Of a stretch of DNA of 64,000 nt, positions 1 to 9,086 are shown piece after piece. The position numbers and the translations under genes are program-made. This DNA comes from Steroidobacteraceae bacterium. GTDB lineage: Bacteria; Pseudomonadota; Gammaproteobacteria; Steroidobacterales; Steroidobacteraceae. Numbering within the stretch: the stretch's first letter is position 1; each line of letters starts with the position of its first letter. The stretch spans positions 62,001-126,000 of the forward strand of contig JANWJS010000015.1 of the NCBI GenBank assembly GCA_025451845.1, in the 5' to 3' direction. The notes beneath the pieces are model-generated. The model was given only the letters and a program-made list of their open reading frames with translations, was not told where the DNA came from and did no database searches.

Positions 1-244
1 CGGCCGCGGGAATGTGATGCTCATAGGCACCTGCGCCGATGAAGCAGAGCGGCCGGCCGTCCAGGCTCGCCCGCTCGGCCATGAGGCGGCCGACTTCCAT
101 TTCACTCAGGGCATCCGGCACGCCGGCGAGCGCGGCCAACCGCAGGCTGGCGGGGATCTCGTCGAAGAGCTGCTCGATGCTGCCGACGCCGATGGCCGCG
201 AGCATCGCTGCCACATCCTCGCGGGTATGAGGGATGAAGGCCAT
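1..244 (-). CDS. gcvPA: Glycine dehydrogenase (decarboxylating) subunit 1, N-terminal part
   Basis: The first 81 codons are present and the gene runs off the left edge. The start ATG (244-242) overlaps the gcvH stop, so the two are translationally coupled. The visible protein starts [15 protein letters not shown] and contains [14 protein letters not shown], the conserved N-terminal block of the alpha subunit of two-subunit P-proteins. P-protein decarboxylates glycine with pyridoxal phosphate and passes the aminomethyl group to the lipoyl arm of GcvH. A split enzyme (GcvPA plus GcvPB) is inferred, because single-chain GcvP starts differently; gcvPB should follow outside the window. Confidence 0.9.
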   Translation of the reverse strand, partial: MAFIPHTREDVAAMLAAIGVGSIEQLFDEIPASLRLAALAGVPDALSEMEVGRLMAERASLDGRPLCFIGAGAYEHHIPAA

Positions 245-639
245 CAGCCGCCCTCCTCCGCGATCAACTTCTCGTACTCGGCGGCAGTCAGGAGGGCAGG
301 CCCCGCGCCGCCACCGGCGGGCCGCACACGCATCAGCCAGCCCTTGCCGTAGGCATCGGAATTGATCGCTTCCGGCTCCGCGGCGAGCGCCGCATTGCTC
401 GCAGTCACCTCGCCCGAGAGCGGCGCGTAGACATCGGAGGCCGCCTTGACCGACTCCACGACCGCGAACGGCTCGCCGGCCGAGAGCTTTCGCCCGACTT
501 CGGGCACCTCCACGAACACCAGGTCGCCGAGCGCATGCTGGGCATGGTCGGTGATGCCGACCTCGACCGTGCCGTCGGACAGGGTCCGCAGCCATTCGTG
601 GGACTTCGTGTACTTGAGATCGGAAGGAACGTTGCTCAT
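244..639 (-). CDS. gcvH: Glycine cleavage system H protein
   Basis: 131 residues, the normal size. H protein carries the aminomethyl intermediate between the P, T and L proteins on a lipoyl-lysine. The lipoylation site is K65 in [11 protein letters not shown], and the lipoyl-domain hallmarks [19 protein letters not shown] precede it. It is the second gene of gcvT-gcvH-gcvPA, 67 bp after gcvT, and is probably governed by the glycine riboswitch in front of gcvT. No truncation or odd residue is seen. Confidence 0.97.
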   Translation of the reverse strand: MSNVPSDLKYTKSHEWLRTLSDGTVEVGITDHAQHALGDLVFVEVPEVGRKLSAGEPFAVVESVKAASDVYAPLSGEVTASNAALAAEPEAINSDAYGKGWLMRVRPAGGGAGPALLTAAEYEKLIAEEGG

Positions 640-706
640 GCGGCGCTCCGGGCTGGGAGTTTAGGCTTTGGGGATGGATGGGAGTTCGGATTGCACGATC
701 CGGCGC

Positions 707-1795
707 CTACGAGACCAGCGCCTTCCCGTGACGGACGAACGGCGGCCGCACGATGCGCGCATCGTGCAGCTTGCCGCGAATATCGACCTGCACGCGGGAG
801 CCCGCCGCGGCCGGCACTCGGGCCAGCGCGATCGAGCGCTCCAGCGTGGGAGAGAAGGTTCCGCTGGTGATCTCGCCGTCGCCGCCCTCGGGTACGAGTA
901 CCTTCTGGTGCGAGCGCAGAACGCCGCGTCCCTCGAGCAGCAGGCCCACGAGCTTGCGCTGCGGTCCGCGGGCGCGGATCGCCTCCAGGGCCTCGCGGCC
1001 GATGAAGGCGCGCTCGCGCGGCTCGAGAGCCACGGTCCAACCGAGGGCGGACTCGAAAGGATGAGTGCTCTCTTCCATGTCGTTGCCGTAGAGGTTCATG
1101 CCCGCCTCGAGGCGCAGCGTGTCACGGGCGCCGAGGCCGCAGGAGGTCACACCGGCGCAGTTCAGCGCTCGCCACAGCCGCTCCGCCTCCATCGCGGGCA
1201 ACATGATCTCGAAGCCATCTTCGCCCGTGTAGCCGGTGCGGGCGATGAACCAACCGTCTATTTCGCGTGCGAAGAACGGCTCGAGAGCGAGCGCGGCGAG
1301 GGATCCGGCAGGTGAAAGCAGGGCCGCCGCCTTGTGGCGTGCTTCCGGGCCCTGCACGGCGAGCATGGCCAGGTCGGTGCGCTCGACGACCTCGACTCCG
1401 AAAGCCGCTGCATGTCGGCGTATCCACGCCAGATCCGTGTCGCGCGTACCCGCGTTGACGACCGCGCGGAACCAGGTCTCGTCGAGATAGTAGACGATGA
1501 GATCATCGATGACGCCGCCCGTCTCTTTGAGCATGCAGCCATAGAGCGCTTTGCCGTGCGCGCGCAGCTTGCCGACGTCGTTGGCCAGGAGCTTCTCCAG
1601 GAATGGCCGTATGCGCGCACCTTTGAGGTCGACGACACACATGTGCGAGACGTCGAAGACGCCAGCGCTGCGGCGCACGGCGTGGTGCTCCGCGATCTGC
1701 GAGCCATACTGCACCGGCATGTCCCAGCCGCCGAAGTCCACGGTTCTGGCGCCGAGCTTCTGATGCAGGTCGAATAGCGGGGTTCTGCGTGTCAC
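707..1795 (-). CDS. gcvT: Glycine cleavage system T protein (aminomethyltransferase)
   Basis: 362 residues from a GTG start at 1795, which gives the usual length (E. coli 364). GcvT moves the methylene carbon from the H-protein-bound intermediate to tetrahydrofolate and releases ammonia. Conserved blocks: FDVSHM near residue 48, the folate-site [19 protein letters not shown] and [23 protein letters not shown] ribosome site lies about 7 nt before GTG. The frame stays open upstream to 2317, but that stretch is the riboswitch read as protein and is not part of the gene. First gene of the gcv operon. Confidence 0.96.
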   Translation of the reverse strand: MTRRTPLFDLHQKLGARTVDFGGWDMPVQYGSQIAEHHAVRRSAGVFDVSHMCVVDLKGARIRPFLEKLLANDVGKLRAHGKALYGCMLKETGGVIDDLIVYYLDETWFRAVVNAGTRDTDLAWIRRHAAAFGVEVVERTDLAMLAVQGPEARHKAAALLSPAGSLAALALEPFFAREIDGWFIARTGYTGEDGFEIMLPAMEAERLWRALNCAGVTSCGLGARDTLRLEAGMNLYGNDMEESTHPFESALGWTVALEPRERAFIGREALEAIRARGPQRKLVGLLLEGRGVLRSHQKVLVPEGGDGEITSGTFSPTLERSIALARVPAAAGSRVQVDIRGKLHDARIVRPPFVRHGKALVS

Positions 1796-1837
1796 AGGTG
1801 CTCCGGAACAATAGCGAACGGCAGGCATACGATGCCC

Positions 1838-2022
1838 CTGCCGCCCTCTGTCCGGTGACCTGAGAGATCGGGCGCCAGCAGCGCCGCTCCCCTTCGGTGG
1901 ATGGCCGCCGAAGCGTCCACCACTCTCCAGAGCCCCTGCGATCTGCCGTTCGTGTGCCTGAGCGTTTCCGGGCGGAGCTTGCGCCTTCGGCGTTCCGGCG
2001 GTGGCCGGACTCTCTCCGGACA
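1838..2022 (-). promoter_or_regulatory. Tandem glycine riboswitch upstream of gcvT
   Basis: The minus-strand leader holds two consecutive glycine aptamers. The first runs from CTGTCCGGAGAG through ACGCCGAAGGCGCAAGC to AAACGCTCAGGCA. The second runs from GCTCTGGAGAG through CACCGAAGGGG to ATCTCTCAGGT and ends in GACAGAGGG. This matches the known cooperative tandem class controlling gcv operons, usually as an ON switch with glycine. Only about 40 nt separate the second aptamer from the GTG start, so control of translation initiation looks more likely than termination; that is inference. Confidence 0.95.
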
Positions 2023-2041
2023 GACCGATTAATGGGGTGCG

Positions 2042-2055
2042 CAGATCATACCATG
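2042..2055 (-). promoter_or_regulatory. Extended -10 promoter for the gcv riboswitch transcript
   Basis: On the minus strand TATGAT (2050-2045) is preceded by TGG, giving an extended -10 element. Transcription would start near 2038, just before the first aptamer. No good -35 is seen at normal spacing. The element lies in the short gap shared with the divergent ispG. Confidence 0.5.
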
Positions 2056-2096
2056 TAAAATCTCCGGTCCCAGGAAGCGCTTCCCACGAGCAGACC

Positions 2097-3344
2097 ATGT
2101 CCTCTATCCAGCGTCGCAAGTCGGTCCAGGTGTCCATCGGCCCCACCCGGGTGGGGGGAGCGGCGCCGATCGTCGTGCAGTCGATGACGAACACCGATAC
2201 CGCGGACGTCGAGGGCACCGTGCACCAGGTGAAGTCTCTCGCCCGCGCGGGCTCAGAGCTCGTCCGCGTTACGGTAAATACCGCGGAAGCCGCGGAGGCC
2301 GTGCCGCGCATTCGCAATCGGCTCGATCAGCTCGGGGTGGCGGTGCCGCTCATCGGCGATTTTCATTTCAACGGCCACAAGCTGCTGCGCGAGCACCCGG
2401 GCTGCGCGGAGGCGCTGGCCAAGTACCGCATCAACCCGGGCAACGTCGGGCGCGGCAGCAAGCGCGACCCGCAGTTCGCGGAGATGATCGAAACCGCCTG
2501 CCGTTACGGCAAGCCGGTGCGCATCGGCGTCAACTGGGGCAGCCTCGACCAGGACCTGCTCACGCGCTTGATGGATGAGAATTCCTCGCGGTCGGAGCCG
2601 TTGAGCGCCCAGCAGATCATGCGTAACGCCGTCGTGCTCTCGGCATTGGAGAGCGCGCGGCGCGCCGAGGAGCTGGGGATGGCTCACGACCGGATCATCC
2701 TCTCGGCCAAGGTGAGCGGGGTGCAGGACCTGATTGCGATTTACCGTGACCTGGGCGGCCGCTGCGACTTCCCCTTGCACCTTGGGCTGACGGAAGCCGG
2801 GATGGGGTCGAAGGGCATCGTGGCCTCGACCGCGGGAATGTCGGTGCTGTTGCAGGAGGGGATTGGCGATACCATCCGTGTATCGCTCACGCCGGAGCCG
2901 GGTGGCGATCGGACGCAGGAAGTCATCGTGGCGCAGGAAATCCTGCAGACCATGGGGCTGCGCTCTTTTCTGCCGCTCGTCACTGCGTGCCCGGGGTGCG
3001 GCCGCACGACCAGCACTGTCTTTCAGGAGCTCGCCCAGAGTATCCAGTCGCACATTCGGCACCGCATGCCGGAGTGGCGCCGGGAGTACGACGGCGTCGA
3101 AGACATGACCGTGGCCGTCATGGGCTGCGTCGTCAATGGGCCGGGGGAGAGCAAGCACGCCAACATCGGAATCAGCTTGCCGGGGACGGGGGAGCGGCCG
3201 GTGGCTCCAGTCTACGAGGACGGGGAAAAGACCGTGACGTTGAAGGGTGATCGGATCGCGGAAGAGTTTCAGGAGTTACTGGAGCAGTACATTGCTCGCC
3301 GGTTCAGTAAGAAACCTCTGGCTGCCGGGGCTGCCGTGACTTGA
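2097..3344 (+). CDS. ispG: 4-hydroxy-3-methylbut-2-enyl diphosphate synthase (IspG/GcpE)
   Basis: 415 residues from ATG 2097; 32 further in-frame codons upstream overlap the gcv promoter and riboswitch and are excluded. IspG is the [4Fe-4S] enzyme that converts methylerythritol cyclodiphosphate to HMBPP in the non-mevalonate isoprenoid pathway. Cluster ligands are visible as C298 and C301 in [10 protein letters not shown] and C344 in [10 protein letters not shown], with catalytic-loop E351. The N-terminal TIM-barrel begins [10 protein letters not shown]. It is divergent from gcvT, and the usual neighbour hisS is absent. The ribosome site is weak. Confidence 0.96.
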   Translation: MSSIQRRKSVQVSIGPTRVGGAAPIVVQSMTNTDTADVEGTVHQVKSLARAGSELVRVTVNTAEAAEAVPRIRNRLDQLGVAVPLIGDFHFNGHKLLREHPGCAEALAKYRINPGNVGRGSKRDPQFAEMIETACRYGKPVRIGVNWGSLDQDLLTRLMDENSSRSEPLSAQQIMRNAVVLSALESARRAEELGMAHDRIILSAKVSGVQDLIAIYRDLGGRCDFPLHLGLTEAGMGSKGIVASTAGMSVLLQEGIGDTIRVSLTPEPGGDRTQEVIVAQEILQTMGLRSFLPLVTACPGCGRTTSTVFQELAQSIQSHIRHRMPEWRREYDGVEDMTVAVMGCVVNGPGESKHANIGISLPGTGERPVAPVYEDGEKTVTLKGDRIAEEFQELLEQYIARRFSKKPLAAGAAVT

Positions 3345-3414
3345 GGACAGGATCACTTTGCAATGCGCTCCACTCCAATCGACACGGGCTGTATGTGCAT
3401 GATGGGAGAGGCTC

Positions 3415-3753
3415 ATGAGCGAGCTGTCTGAGAAGCATTGCAAGCCTTGCGAGGGCGGAGTGGCGCCCTACTCGCACGAGCAGGCGCAGCGCCTCATGAA
3501 AAACCTCCATGGCGACTGGGTGCTGTCGCAGGAGGGGCCGTACTTGCGGCGCGAGTTCAAGTTCAAGGATTTTTATCGGACGATGAGCTTCGTCAACGCG
3601 GTCGCGCACATCGCCAACACCGAGGACCATCATCCGGACCTCGAGGTGGGCTACAACTACTGTCGCATGCAGTTCACGACGCACGCCATCAAGGGACTGT
3701 GCGAGAACGACTTCATCTGCGCCTCGAAGGTCGACGCGCTGCCGCTCAGCTGA
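3415..3753 (+). CDS. phhB: 4a-hydroxytetrahydrobiopterin dehydratase (pterin-4a-carbinolamine dehydratase)
   Basis: 112 residues. The enzyme dehydrates pterin-4a-carbinolamine, recycling the pterin cofactor of aromatic amino acid hydroxylases such as PhhA. The active-site signature is EDHHPDLEVGYNY, with H72, H73 and, further on, H90 in TTHAIKGL. A GGGAGAGG ribosome site lies just before ATG. No phenylalanine hydroxylase is nearby, so the physiological partner is unknown; the family also occurs where no hydroxylase is present. The 3' end overlaps the convergent ubiI gene by 8 bp. Confidence 0.93.
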   Translation: MSELSEKHCKPCEGGVAPYSHEQAQRLMKNLHGDWVLSQEGPYLRREFKFKDFYRTMSFVNAVAHIANTEDHHPDLEVGYNYCRMQFTTHAIKGLCENDFICASKVDALPLS

Positions 3754-5032
3754 ATGAGGGAGGCTGGGCCGGAGGCGGCTGCCGGGCAACCTTGGGCAAC
3801 TCGCCATCCAACCCCAGTGCGCGGGCGATGAAGAAGCGCTTGAACTCATCGGTCCGGTTCACCAGCGCGAGGCCGCGCTGCGCGATGTGCGAGAGCGGGC
3901 CGACGCCGTGGGCGAGGTAACGGTTGAAGCCGTCGATGGCCAGCGCAATGGGCGCGATCTCGCTTTTGCGCCAGCGCTCGTAGCGGCGCAGGACGCTCTG
4001 GGCACCGGGGTCTTCGCGCACGCGGAAGGCTGCGCAGAGCAACTCGCACAGCGCTGCGGCATCCAATAGGCCCAGGTTGACGCCCTGCCCCGCCAGCGGG
4101 TGAACGACATGCGCGGCATCACCGATCAAGGCGCACCGGTGCGCCGTAAAGCGATGCGCGGTGAGCTTGTGCAGCGGAAACGACAGCCGCTCGGTGCGTA
4201 GCTCTACCGCGCCCAACACGGCATCCGACTGGCGGAGAAGCTCTTCCTCGAAAGCGCTCGTCGACATGGCGAGCAGCGGCGCCGCGGCGCCATCATCGGC
4301 GGACCACACGACGGAGCTACAGCCGTCAGCAAGAGGCAGGAAGGCCAGCGTGCCCGTGCGGAGGAAGCGCTGCCACGCAGTGCGCTCGTGAGGCAGCTCC
4401 GTGCGGACGTTCGCCACGATTGCGGTCTGACGGTAGCTGGACGTTTCTGCGGCAAGACCGATCGATTCGCGCACTATCGATCGCGCGCCGTCCGCGCCTA
4501 CGACCAGCCGGCACGCAAAAGTGCCTGCGCTGGTCTCAAGCGCAACGTGATGATCATGCACGCGTAGGCGCGAGAGCCCGCCCGTGATGATCCTGCCGCC
4601 TGCGGCTTCGAAAGTCGTCAGCGCTGCCGTCTGCACGAGACGATTCTCGACGATGTAGCCGAGATTCGGCTCGCCAGCGTAGGCAGCGTCGAATTCGAGC
4701 ACATCGCCGCCGCGCGGCTCCACGCTCTCATGCCACACGCGCATGCGCTCGTAAGGCTGCATGCGTGACGGCGGCATCGCGGACCAGGCACCGATCGCCG
4801 TCAGGATGCGCTCGCTCGCCCGCGACAGGGCGGAGACGCGCGGATCAAGCGGCGCATCCGGCTGGGTAGCGCCAGGTCTGCTGAGCTCGAGGACTGCGAC
4901 GCGAAGCGGCCGACGCGCGTCCTTTGAGGCTACCTGCAACAAGGCTGCGGCGCTCGCCCCGACGGGGCCGCCGCCGACGATCAGCACATCGAACGGCTCG
5001 CCCGACGCCGCAGTAGTCATCACATCCGTCAT
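3746..5032 (-). CDS. ubiI: FAD-dependent ubiquinone biosynthesis hydroxylase, UbiI/VisC type
   Basis: 428 residues. This UbiH/UbiF/COQ6-family monooxygenase adds a ring hydroxyl (C5 in E. coli UbiI) during aerobic ubiquinone synthesis. Visible: the N-terminal dinucleotide-binding GGGPVGAS (20-27), VVGADGARSIVRE (177-189) and the FAD ribityl-binding GDAAHVVHPLAGQG (304-317). It is last in ygfB-pepP-ubiH-ubiI, overlapping ubiH by 4 bp, exactly as in E. coli. Assignment as UbiI rather than UbiF rests on this position and on GDAAH, as opposed to the GNAAQ of UbiH. Confidence 0.9.
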   Translation of the reverse strand: MTDVMTTAASGEPFDVLIVGGGPVGASAAALLQVASKDARRPLRVAVLELSRPGATQPDAPLDPRVSALSRASERILTAIGAWSAMPPSRMQPYERMRVWHESVEPRGGDVLEFDAAYAGEPNLGYIVENRLVQTAALTTFEAAGGRIITGGLSRLRVHDHHVALETSAGTFACRLVVGADGARSIVRESIGLAAETSSYRQTAIVANVRTELPHERTAWQRFLRTGTLAFLPLADGCSSVVWSADDGAAAPLLAMSTSAFEEELLRQSDAVLGAVELRTERLSFPLHKLTAHRFTAHRCALIGDAAHVVHPLAGQGVNLGLLDAAALCELLCAAFRVREDPGAQSVLRRYERWRKSEIAPIALAIDGFNRYLAHGVGPLSHIAQRGLALVNRTDEFKRFFIARALGLDGELPKVARQPPPAQPPSFS

Positions 5033-6273
5033 TGAAGGGGCAATCCGCGCGCCAGGCGCGGCGTGGGTCCGCCGAAGCCCAGACTGACCCGCGCCAGCGC
5101 GCGCTTGGCGGGCGGCGAGAGATCGAACGCGAGGAGTCCGAGGTTGCGCATGAAGCTGACGCCAGGCATTCGGCTGCCGAAGAGCCGCACCAAGCCGTCC
5201 GTGAAACGTACGACGCCGCCGCGGTCTGCCGTGCGCCAGTCGACGAATTTGCGCAGCAGCTCCGCCGATCCCACATCGCCGGCGGCACCGGCGATCACTT
5301 CGGCGAGCAGGGCAGCGTCGCGCAATCCGAGGTTGAAACCCTGCCCGGCGATCGGGTGCAGCGCCTGGGCCGCATTGCCGATGAGCACGGTGCGGCGAGC
5401 AACCGGGGTCGCCGCGCGGGTCAGCCTCAAGGGATACGATGCGCGGCGGCCTATGCGCCGGAACCTGCCGGCCCGCCAGCCGAAGCGGCTCTGCAGCTCT
5501 GCAAGGTAAGCGTCATCCTCGAGCGCCAGCAGCTCGGCCGCACGCTGCGGCGCGCACGACCAGATCGTTCCATAGCCACCCCCGCGAAGCGGCAGCACTG
5601 CGACGGGTCCGGAGGGCGTGAAGCGCTCATAGGCGATGCCATCGTGAGCACGATCGCCCATCACGGCGGCGGTTATCGCGACTTGATCGTAATCTTCGAC
5701 GCCAGCTTGGATGCCCGCTGCCGCGCGCACCGCGGAATGTGCTCCATCGGCCGCCACGAGCAGTCTGGCTGATGTCACCTCGCGCGTGCCCGCGGCCGTG
5801 ACCACCTTGAAATAGGCCCGCTCCATCGTGATCTCGAGATCCTCGATGCCCGCGGGCACGCGGATTTCCACATCGCTTGCACTCGAGAGGCGGCGCCACA
5901 GTGCCGCGCCAATGACTCTGTTGGGGACGACGTAACCGAACGCATCGATCCCGTGCTCGGCGGCCTTCACGCGCGCGAATCCGAACCGACCCGCGTCGGA
6001 GATGTGGATGGCACGGATCGGCGCTGCTTCGCGCGCGACTTCGTCCCAGATGCCGAGTCCCTGGAAGATGCGACGGCTGGCATTGCCGAGAGCCGTAGTG
6101 CGCTCGTCGAAGCTCGGCTGGGCCGCGGAACCGGGCGCTACGCTCTCGATCAGCAGCACCCGCACGCCCGTGCCCGCAAGTCCGAGCGCGAGGCTCGCAC
6201 CGACGAGGCCGCCGCCAACGATGGCCACGTCAGCCTCGCGCAGCGCCTGCTTCTTTGCCGCCGGCTCTCTCAT
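5029..6273 (-). CDS. ubiH: 2-octaprenyl-6-methoxyphenol hydroxylase
   Basis: 414 residues. UbiH is the flavin monooxygenase that hydroxylates the C1 position of the ubiquinone ring precursor. FAD motifs: GGGLVGAS (20-27), VAADGAHSAVR (173-183) and GNAAQALHPIAGQG (299-312); the Asn in GNAAQ is characteristic of UbiH. The start overlaps the pepP stop and the end overlaps ubiI, both by 4 bp, so the operon is tightly coupled. Confidence 0.93.
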   Translation of the reverse strand: MREPAAKKQALREADVAIVGGGLVGASLALGLAGTGVRVLLIESVAPGSAAQPSFDERTTALGNASRRIFQGLGIWDEVAREAAPIRAIHISDAGRFGFARVKAAEHGIDAFGYVVPNRVIGAALWRRLSSASDVEIRVPAGIEDLEITMERAYFKVVTAAGTREVTSARLLVAADGAHSAVRAAAGIQAGVEDYDQVAITAAVMGDRAHDGIAYERFTPSGPVAVLPLRGGGYGTIWSCAPQRAAELLALEDDAYLAELQSRFGWRAGRFRRIGRRASYPLRLTRAATPVARRTVLIGNAAQALHPIAGQGFNLGLRDAALLAEVIAGAAGDVGSAELLRKFVDWRTADRGGVVRFTDGLVRLFGSRMPGVSFMRNLGLLAFDLSPPAKRALARVSLGFGGPTPRLARGLPLQ

Positions 6274-7667
6274 CGCCGCCTGTCCGCACCCGCACTCATC
6301 AATCTCTCTATGGCCAGGACATCCTTGGGCGCTCCGTCCGTCAGCACCTCGACGCCGGTCTTGGTTACCACGACGTCATCCTCGATCCGTACGCCAATGC
6401 GCTGGAAGCGCTTCGGCACGCCGCGAGCGCCCGCGGGAATGTAAATCCCGGGCTCGATGGTGAGCGCCATGCCCGGCTCGAGCACACGCCACTCGTCGCC
6501 GATCTTGTAGTCGCCGACGTCGTGTACGTCCATGCCGAGCCAGTGGCCGGTACGATGCATGAAGAAGCGCCGGTAGGCGCCATCGCGCTCGAGCTTCGCA
6601 GGCCGGCCTTTCAGCAAACCGAGCTTCACCAGACCGTGCGTGACGACACGGACGGCCGCCTCGTGCGGCTCATTCCAGTGGTTGCCGGGACGCACCTTGG
6701 CGATCGCGGCTCGGTTGGCCTCGAGCACGATCTCATACACCGCACGCTGCTCCGGCGTGAAGCGCCCGCCTACCGGATAGGTGCGCGTGATGTCCGAAGC
6801 GTAGGACTCGTACTCGCAACCGGCATCGACCAGGAGCACATCGCCCGCCTTGAGCGGCTGGTCATTCTCGCGGTAGTGCAGAATGCAGCTGTTGGCCCCG
6901 CCGCCGACAATGGGCTGATACGAGGTGTCCGCGTTGTGCACGCGAAACTCGTGAATGATCTCCGCCATCACCTCATATTCCATGAGCCCAGGCCGGCAAA
7001 CCCGCATCGCCCGCACGTGCGCGCCGGCGGCGATCCGCGCGGCGGCGCGCATGAGGCCGATCTCGACTCGCGACTTGTAAAGCCGCATGTCGTGCAGGAA
7101 GTGGTCGAGGGCGACGATTTCCTGCGGCGGATGGCGGCCGTTCCTCGCCTGAGTGCGCAACCCATTCACCCAGCCGACGACCCGCTGGTCGAACTCCGGA
7201 TACATGCCCATGGAGTAGAACACCTTGGTGCGGTTCTCCATGAGCCCGGGCAGGATCTCATCGATGTCAATGATGGGAAAGGCATCGTCCGCGCCAAAGA
7301 CGCGCCGCGCCCCTGCCGGTCCGGCCCTCCGACCGTCCCACGTCTCACGAGCAGGATCGCGCTCGCGTACGAAGAGGATGTATTCGGCTTGGTCGCGTCC
7401 CGGAACGAGGACGGCGACGGACTCCGGCTCATCGAAGCCGGTCAGATAATGGAAGTCGCTGTCCTGCCGGTAGGCGTACTCGACATCGTTGTTGCGGTGC
7501 CGGACCGGCGCCGCGGGCAGGATGGCGATGGAATCGCGGCCCATGAGCTTGAGCAGCGCGCGCCGGCGGCGCGCGAACTCGTTGCGCAGATCCTGCCGGC
7601 TGGCGCTCGCGGACCGCGAGACATGGCGAGGCGTTGCGCGTCGGGCGGCGGTTCTATGGCGGATCAA
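6270..7667 (-). CDS. pepP: Xaa-Pro aminopeptidase P
   Basis: 465 residues. PepP removes the N-terminal residue from peptides with proline in position two, using two Mn ions. All five ligands are present in the pita-bread fold: D281 and D292 (VDAGCEYESYASDITRTYP), H375 (HRTGHWLGMDVHD), E405 (IEPGIYIP) and E429 (GVRIEDD). Relative to E. coli PepP there are about 18 extra residues before SRQDLRNEFARRR. The start at 7667 is kept because it overlaps the ygfB stop by 4 bp. Confidence 0.95.
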   Translation of the reverse strand: MIRHRTAARRATPRHVSRSASASRQDLRNEFARRRRALLKLMGRDSIAILPAAPVRHRNNDVEYAYRQDSDFHYLTGFDEPESVAVLVPGRDQAEYILFVRERDPARETWDGRRAGPAGARRVFGADDAFPIIDIDEILPGLMENRTKVFYSMGMYPEFDQRVVGWVNGLRTQARNGRHPPQEIVALDHFLHDMRLYKSRVEIGLMRAAARIAAGAHVRAMRVCRPGLMEYEVMAEIIHEFRVHNADTSYQPIVGGGANSCILHYRENDQPLKAGDVLLVDAGCEYESYASDITRTYPVGGRFTPEQRAVYEIVLEANRAAIAKVRPGNHWNEPHEAAVRVVTHGLVKLGLLKGRPAKLERDGAYRRFFMHRTGHWLGMDVHDVGDYKIGDEWRVLEPGMALTIEPGIYIPAGARGVPKRFQRIGVRIEDDVVVTKTGVEVLTDGAPKDVLAIERLMSAGADRRR

Positions 7668-8221
7668 TGCAGAGATGCTCCAGGTGATGCCGGACGGCCG
7701 CGCAGCGGCTCGAGCTCTTCGAAGATGACCTGCACACTCACGCGCACGAATTCCACGAGCTCCGCATAGGCGCTCTCGTTCGATTCCTCGGTCTGGGCGA
7801 TATCAACGCCGACGCGGCTGATCTCCGTGAGGTCGCGCACGATCTCCCCCACCTCGCCCGGCAGGCTGGCGGCATCTTGTACGGCGCCGGAGCCGAGCCC
7901 GTACAGGAATCCCTGACACCATTGCGCGAGCGCCGCGGCCCGCGCATCGATGGACTGCGCGTCTTCCGGTAACAGCAGGTCGAACTCCATGTCCGGCGCC
8001 CGCAGCGACCCTGAGGTCTCGGTATAGAGCTCGCGCAAGGTGGCCCCGGCGAGCGGCTGCGCCCGCCCCTCCGGCAGGATCTCGAGCAGCCAGTCCTCGA
8101 AGCGGTACCCGATGGCGGCGCAGAGGCAGCCGCTGAGCGTGCCGTGTGCCTCGGCGGCATCGGCCAACGCGCGCTCGTCCGTCAGAACGCGCTGAATGTC
8201 CGCGTAGATCGCCTGAATCAT
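7664..8221 (-). CDS. ygfB: YgfB/YecA family protein (UPF0149)
   Basis: 185 residues. The family is identified from AAEAHGTLSGCLCA near the N-terminus, WCQGFLYGLG in the middle, and its invariant position before pepP. YgfB is a small helical protein; in Pseudomonas it has been linked to repression of the AmpDh3/AlpA lysis pathway and beta-lactam tolerance, but a conserved biochemical role is not settled. It starts the minus-strand operon and is divergent from the TIGR02449 gene. Confidence 0.88.
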   Translation of the reverse strand: MIQAIYADIQRVLTDERALADAAEAHGTLSGCLCAAIGYRFEDWLLEILPEGRAQPLAGATLRELYTETSGSLRAPDMEFDLLLPEDAQSIDARAAALAQWCQGFLYGLGSGAVQDAASLPGEVGEIVRDLTEISRVGVDIAQTEESNESAYAELVEFVRVSVQVIFEELEPLRGRPASPGASLH

Positions 8222-8259
8222 GGCGACCCCATTATGCCTTAAGTGCTCGTCAGTTATGA

Positions 8260-8289
8260 TTGACCCCGCCGCGAACGCGGCACTATATT
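8260..8289 (+). promoter_or_regulatory. Sigma-70-like promoter for TIGR02449-zapA
   Basis: TTGACC (8260-8265) is followed after 18 bp by TATATT (8284-8289). The start point would fall near 8296, only about 4 nt before the ATG at 8300, so the message may be nearly leaderless. The spacer contains the inverted repeat GCCGCGAACGCGGC, a possible operator. Confidence 0.6.
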
Positions 8290-8299
8290 CGGGGGGTAC

Positions 8300-8530
8300 A
8301 TGAGCGACACCGCCAAATCACAGCTCGATCTCGAGCTGGCGCGCCTCGCGCGACGAATCGAAGAGCTGGTGGCCACCGTCGATCATCTGCGGGAGGAGAA
8401 CCGCGCGCTGCGCCAGCGGCACGAGTCGCTGACGACCGAGCGCGCCTCGCTCCTCTCCAAGAACGAGCAGGTGCGCGCCCGCGTGGAGGCCATGATCGGC
8501 AGGCTTAAAACCCTGGAGCACGGCGCATGA
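8300..8530 (+). CDS. TIGR02449 family small coiled-coil protein (ZapB-like)
   Basis: 76 residues, nearly all predicted alpha helix with heptad hydrophobics (LELARLARRIEELVATVDHL, then EENRALRQR). This is the conserved small protein found directly before zapA in many gammaproteobacteria. It resembles ZapB and is presumed to act at the division ring with ZapA; direct function is not established. The stop overlaps the zapA start by 4 bp. Confidence 0.85.
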   Translation: MSDTAKSQLDLELARLARRIEELVATVDHLREENRALRQRHESLTTERASLLSKNEQVRARVEAMIGRLKTLEHGA

Positions 8531-8844
8531 GCAGTCAGGATCAGGCGCGCGTCAGCGTGCGCATCATGGAGAAAGAGTACGTGGTCTCCTGCCCCTACGA
8601 CGAGCGCTCGGCGCTCCTCGATGCGGCGGAGTACCTGAACGGCCGCATGCGCGAAATCCGCGACAGCGGCAAGGTCGTGGGGCTCGACCGCGTCGCTGTC
8701 ATGGTGGCGCTCAACATGGCACACGAGTTGCTGCAGCAGCGCAGCCGCGATACCAAGGCCGAGGGCGAGGCCGGCGGCAAGGTCCGGGCGCTGCGCGAGC
8801 GGGTCGAGACCGCGCTCGGGCGCGCGCAGCAACTTGAGCTGTGA
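8527..8844 (+). CDS. zapA: Cell division protein ZapA
   Basis: 105 residues. ZapA is a tetrameric FtsZ-binding protein that bundles protofilaments at the Z-ring. The N-terminal beta hairpin VSVRIMEKEYVVSCP and the following DERSALLDAAEYLNGRMREI are typical, and the C-terminal half is a coiled coil. It is coupled to the TIGR02449 gene and followed by 6S RNA and fau, the classic order. Confidence 0.93.
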   Translation: MSSQDQARVSVRIMEKEYVVSCPYDERSALLDAAEYLNGRMREIRDSGKVVGLDRVAVMVALNMAHELLQQRSRDTKAEGEAGGKVRALRERVETALGRAQQLEL

Positions 8845-8889
8845 GACACACGGCCGCCCAAAGGGCGCGGGCTTGGTGTAGAGTGGTTC

Positions 8890-9086
8890 CCGGCGTCGCC
8901 TGCGGTGTTCGACAAGCGGGCCGGGTTACCTCGGACCCTAATTGAAACACCCACGGGGCAGGGCTCGTCGGCAGCACTGTGCAAGTCCGCCATGAGCGGA
9001 AAGCCTTACCTGTCACAGCTCGTCCCACTTGTTGCTCTGGTTCGAGAGCAACGGTCCGCACCGGCACAGGCGGGTGGCGCTTCCTG
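8890..9086 (+). ncRNA. ssrS: 6S RNA
   Basis: The zapA-fau gap holds the 6S RNA landmarks. On the 5' side there is GTTCGACAAGCGGGCC; then a central bubble region, GGAAAGCCTTA, a 3' strand with GGTTCGAGAGCAACGG, and the terminal GGCGGGTGGCGCTTCC, which can pair with the 5' end GGCGTCGCCTGC. Position between zapA and fau is diagnostic. 6S RNA mimics open promoters and sequesters sigma-70 RNA polymerase in stationary phase. A -10-like TAGAGT (8879-8884) would start transcription near 8891; no clear -35. Ends are approximate. Confidence 0.88.

Noticed and set aside
1796-2317. Upstream extension of the gcvT reading frame to 2317
   Set aside because: It is the riboswitch and the ispG 5' end read in frame; the protein family starts at the GTG.
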